Shown here piece by piece: positions 60,368 through 64,000 of a stretch of DNA of 64,000 nucleotides. The translations under genes were made by a program, and so were the position numbers. Source of the stretch: Cylicocyclus nassatus (lineage: Eukaryota; Nematoda; Chromadorea; Rhabditida; Strongylidae); assembly GCA_958299035.1 (NCBI GenBank), contig CATQJL010000316.1, positions 90,232,443 through 90,296,442 of the forward strand, written 5' to 3'. The notes below the pieces were generated by a model that saw nothing but the letters and a program-made list of their open reading frames with translations, ran no database searches and was not told where the DNA came from. The stretch's first letter is position 1; each line of letters opens with the position of its first letter.

Positions 60368-61922
60368 TAATAATGATAATGTATATTTCTTTTGTATCTT
60401 TTGTGTCTTCTTATTTGTCTATCTGTTAGATGCATCATACTTAAGCAATTCTATGAGCATCCCCTTTCTAATTAGGTGACTACGGTACAAATTCAGTGAT
60501 ACCGTATCCTTCGAAATGTACTGTACAATAGTACAGAATATCCGCCCAAAAGCGAGACAGAATTATAATGATCACTGGCACTTCTTGACTACGAATGATG
60601 TTTTGTAGCGGGGGCATCCGGCTAATTTGCAAAATGAATCCAATTACTCCTCTGCTGCTCAGATTGCCTTAGGCTGTGTTACTCATAATTGTGGATCTGA
60701 CAAAACTTGCTCTCTTAGCAGCTATTCTTAGTACCGATAGATACGACTGAAGGCTAAAAACATTTTGATAGCAATTAGGAACATCTGAAGCTAGGTTATT
60801 TAACAAGTTCGAGTTTCACCCAAAATTTTGCAATCACGTTTCAAACTTGGTAGGATTTAGCGAAAAGTGTCCTAAAATATCTTTTTTTTGTTTTTTTCTT
60901 GCTCCACCCGAAATGCTTCCATAGAAAATGTTCAATTAATGCGTCTATCAATACCCTTTCAAGTCGCTCTTCTTGGTTGGCAAAAATGTTTGACGTGATA
61001 TAGATGACTGCGAGGCACGAAGTTATGTAATTTAGAAATTACTCAAAATATGTCAAATTTTAGGTTTTCTCTTGACATAATTTTGTGTGCCACGCAATTT
61101 TGAAATTTGTTACTTTCTTTAACGCTGTCGGTTTTTTTATACTGAAGTCCAAAATGCTGCAGGAGTTTGTACACCTAAGGCAGAAAAACGTAATCCGAGG
61201 TTGTCCAACAGAATGTAACCTTAAGCTCGCAAAAAAGATGTAAGGGTTTAATCAAGCCCTTGTGTTTATTTTAGCTTGCAGCGAAAACTTTGGAAATTCC
61301 ATAAAAAATGATGAAATTTGCGAGAAACTCATTATTACCTTGATTGATGCAAATAATCGGAATGCTTCGAAAATTTCATAACTTTGTTAGCTACTTTTTG
61401 CCATGACTTGCTTACCCCAGGCGTTTTTTCCGCAAATTTTTTTCACATCCTTCAGCTTTCGGTTTTCTATTTCATATGCGCAGTCTTCGTTTCCCCTATT
61501 TTTTCTCTCCAGCTTTTCTAAAGCTCAAGTTTCTTGAGCTTCTGCTCAAGTACTTTTGTGCCATTTGGTATCCCTCTGAAAAGCTAGTGGCTGAACAAAT
61601 AGTCATTTCATAATTGAATTTCACCATTTTTTATGTAGCTTTTGCTGCGGAGTCCCTCCAAAATGGCATGAAATTGTTTATTTCCGGCCGATCCATTACT
61701 TTCTTCTTGTTTTTATTCTCTTGGATAATGCTAGAGCTACATAGACATTCATTTAAAATGTCAGACATGACAGATCTGTACATTTCCTTCCCAGTCAGGC
61801 AGAATTCCGTTTCTTCTGCGCATGCATGAGATCTCGAAAATTTCTGCAGCTGCAGACGAGCTCGACATTCACGGCATTTACGACATGCATTCAAAAACTG
61901 CCGAACACTCCAATTTTCTCAC
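60368..61922. other. No supported gene
   Basis: AT-rich; open frames at 61614-61894 lack splice sites on either strand. Confidence 0.5.
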
Positions 61923-62113
61923 CTTCGCTGCATAAGTCGATGAGCGCTGACGTTGCTGGAGGCACTTTGCGTCGACATTGTCACGACGACCACAACGACG
62001 ACGTGAATGCGAAAATTAAGTGGTTCCCCGGGGGGTTGGGTGACATAACGCGCAGAGCTGCGCGAATTCGAAGAATTCGCGCCCCGGCACAGAAGTCTTT
62101 GGCCGATTCTCGT
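61923..62113 (-). CDS. Upstream-most candidate exon of the minus-strand gene, exit phase 2
   Basis: On the minus strand, acceptor CCTAATTCATAG opens a single frame of 63 codons that alone reads through to the consensus donor CGAAG/GTGAGA. The peptide begins TRIGQRLLCRGANSSNSRSS, includes a VVVVVV run encoded by GTC/GTG repeats, then MSTQSASSNVSAHRLMQR. The ATG before STQSASS could be a translation start if the acceptor is used for trans-splicing. The plus strand is open to a stop at 62117-62119 without splice support. An exon linking it in phase to 54.4 kb is missing, or a different acceptor there is used. Confidence 0.5.
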
Positions 62114-62680
62114 CTATGAATTAGGGTTTGGTTAGAACTCTTTTTGACTCATAGTGTTTTGAATCTTTGAAAAATTTGTTTTTCGCTGCTCGCTGCTTTC
62201 GCTCGCTTCAGAAAACTACACAATGTCCCTTTTTTTCAAGAAATGTAGAGAAAATACCCAATAAGTCTTCCAGGCTCTCTTTATTAAGCCATTCAAAGAG
62301 GGCTTGTAAAATAGAAACTCCTTAAAGGACGCTGAATTTGTGGTTGGTTGTTTTTGGTGACGTTTGAATATTTGTTGATTATTTTGAAAAAAATGTAACA
62401 AAAAGGGAAGCAGCTGTAATAATCTCAAATCAAAGTTTGTACAAAATAAGGTCAATAAAAATTTAGTTCCCTTCCTTCCGCTTGGGATTTCTATTTTTTA
62501 GGCCCTCTGTGACATGCTTCATTGAGCGAAAAGGGCCTAATTGTAAGAAACTTGTTCCGTTTATTTGCGATTATTTTTGGAAAAAAGTTCAAAGGTCATT
62601 TGTAATCTTCTAAATAGCTTCTATCTGCAAACAAGGATTGAAATGTTTTCCGAGTTCTCTGTGTTCAGGTAAAGAGAAAC

Positions 62681-62698
62681 GGGGGGAGGGGGGAGGGG
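62681..62698 (+). repeat. G-rich tract
   Basis: Runs of G6, G6 and G4 separated by single A. Confidence 0.9.
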
Positions 62699-63076
62699 TA
62701 CGAGGTTTCTTGTGACATTTTTTATTTGGTATTGAAACCCTACTCGAAATAATCTAACGGAAAGTGCCCTAGAATTTTCTGTTGCTTTTGTGACCGAATC
62801 TTCAAGACTAATTGTTATTTTTATAGACTTACAAAAAATCGCAATGAATCTATACTATGCAGAATCTGCGCCGTTAGTCTCAATTGTCATTCTTTTTGCT
62901 TTTTCGACATTTCCTCATGTTGGCTTTTTCTATCTTATGCTGTCCTCACATTTCTCCCCTAATAGTTTTCTTCTGTAGAATGTCTAGTCATATGCTGCAA
63001 TTGCAATCTTTTTCGAGATGATTTAGGCCTAGACAGCTCTTAGCTCCGCTCCAGAACGTTTCTTCTTTTTACTCCC

Positions 63077-63400
63077 ATGTTCTGCTATAGCTTTCTGTTC
63101 CTTGTCGAACTCTTCGTCATTCGTCAGTTTCTGAGTAAAGCACGCTCAGTCTCTGTACTTCCGGATAAATTAGTAGTACCAAGCGTAGCTAATATTTTTC
63201 GCTCTAGTGATCTTTTTGAATACGGAGTACTTTGTCTTGAGAGGCCATTTACGCAAATTTCTGTACTTATCAATTTTATACTTCGTCACTATAAATGCTT
63301 GAAGATCTGCAACAAAACCCCGAACAATTGGGGAATCCCTAAGGCCGAGAAATTAGTGAGAAGTAAATCATTGAAGATGAAAAGAAGTCCCGTGTTTTGA
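63077..63400 (+). CDS. Open frame of 107 codons, status uncertain
   Basis: A long plus-strand frame in AT-rich DNA with many RNY codons (VLPDKLVVPSVANIFRSSD... to ...KMKRSPVF, stop). There is a possible internal donor, AATTA/GTGAGA, at 63355. No good acceptor precedes it. It could be an exon of a neighbouring gene, a pseudogene or chance. No family recognised. Confidence 0.25.
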   Translation: MFCYSFLFLVELFVIRQFLSKARSVSVLPDKLVVPSVANIFRSSDLFEYGVLCLERPFTQISVLINFILRHYKCLKICNKTPNNWGIPKAEKLVRSKSLKMKRSPVF

Positions 63401-64000
63401 GTAATTTCCTATTCCAGATATCGTAAATGAATAAGTAAAACGTTACCAAATATAGATGGTAAATTATGAATCTAAAATTATTTTGCAGCATACAACTTGC
63501 TTTGGGACTCTCTCTCAAAACGTCTCCATTTTCAATTCCAGGGCCTCATCTGCTCGGTATGATTCATTTACTAGAGCTGAATGAGTAAACAGAAACCTCT
63601 TTTCCCTTTCCACTTTCATTTCACATCTTCTTATGTCTGACTTTTTCCTTACTTTTTCCATTAGATTTCTTGGCTAAATCGTCAAACAGCGGTCACCAAC
63701 TAATTTGTTATTGATATGTAAGCATGCTCTATTATGATTTATTCATAAAGGTGTCAGTTGTACTTAAAAGTATATGTATACCTGGTTACTCACAAACAAG
63801 GTTCATATCCACCTTTATAGCAAGGGAACGTCTGTTTTGATAATAGGCTGAGGCGGTTTCCCATAATTTTCTCGTGTTTTTCCTCTAAAAAAGCATATGC
63901 TAATTATGTATTGTATTTTGGCGCAACTTTGAGTAAGTTCAAATTTTCAATATTATTTAACAGAGTTTTAGACTTCGTAAGGATGTCTTTTGACTCAAGG

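Noticed and set aside
61190..61230. AGGTTGTCC as a mariner terminus
   Set aside because: No matching inverted end or TA duplication within 2 kb.
61826..62119. Plus-strand frame ending ...KSLADSRL
   Set aside because: It lacks splice sites; the antisense frame alone reads through a consensus GTGAGA donor.

Overview
This window reads as AT-rich genomic DNA of a nematode, most likely a clade V (rhabditid/strongylid, hookworm-like) species. That assignment is inferred from TTTCAG-type splice acceptors, short exons separated by very long introns, RTE-type retrotransposon remnants, many palindromic mariner-like MITEs, and poly-G/C tracts in an AT-rich background. I see no prokaryotic features. No tRNA, rRNA or CRISPR array was found.

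Layout. 1-2830: a decayed RTE-type endonuclease/reverse-transcriptase element on the minus strand, split by two later insertions. One insertion is a 1.4 kb palindrome made of about 119-bp tandem units in opposite orientations. The other is a ~450-bp stretch with a degenerate hammerhead-ribozyme-like motif. 2.8-62.1 kb: mostly intronic or intergenic DNA containing short exon-like islands. The best set lies on the minus strand (starts at 62.1, 54.4, 48.9, 34.4, 28.4, 25.1, 24.9, 24.4, 23.7, 21.2, 17.5, 5.9 and perhaps 3.4 kb). From 28.4 kb down to 5.9 kb every reading phase passes correctly from one exon to the next, so I infer one minus-strand gene more than 20 kb (possibly about 58 kb) long. 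It encodes a hydrophilic, basic protein that I do not recognise. Inside one of its introns a plus-strand exon pair (19.11-19.46 kb) has good splice sites and may be a nested gene.

Mobile DNA. The inferred introns hold at least seven TA-flanked palindromic elements of 0.68-1.7 kb (three with TIR starting CAGGGTGTCCC, the rest with TTAGGT-type TIRs, one nested inside another). There are also two intact hAT-type MITEs with perfect 8-bp target duplications plus one fragment, a very GC-rich 168-bp palindrome, and two further families of small hairpin elements.

Caveats. No search or gene predictor could be run. In RNY-type coding sequence the antisense strand is often open too, so strand calls rest on splice sites and phase. 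Several islands are therefore listed as ambiguous, and no gene symbol is given.
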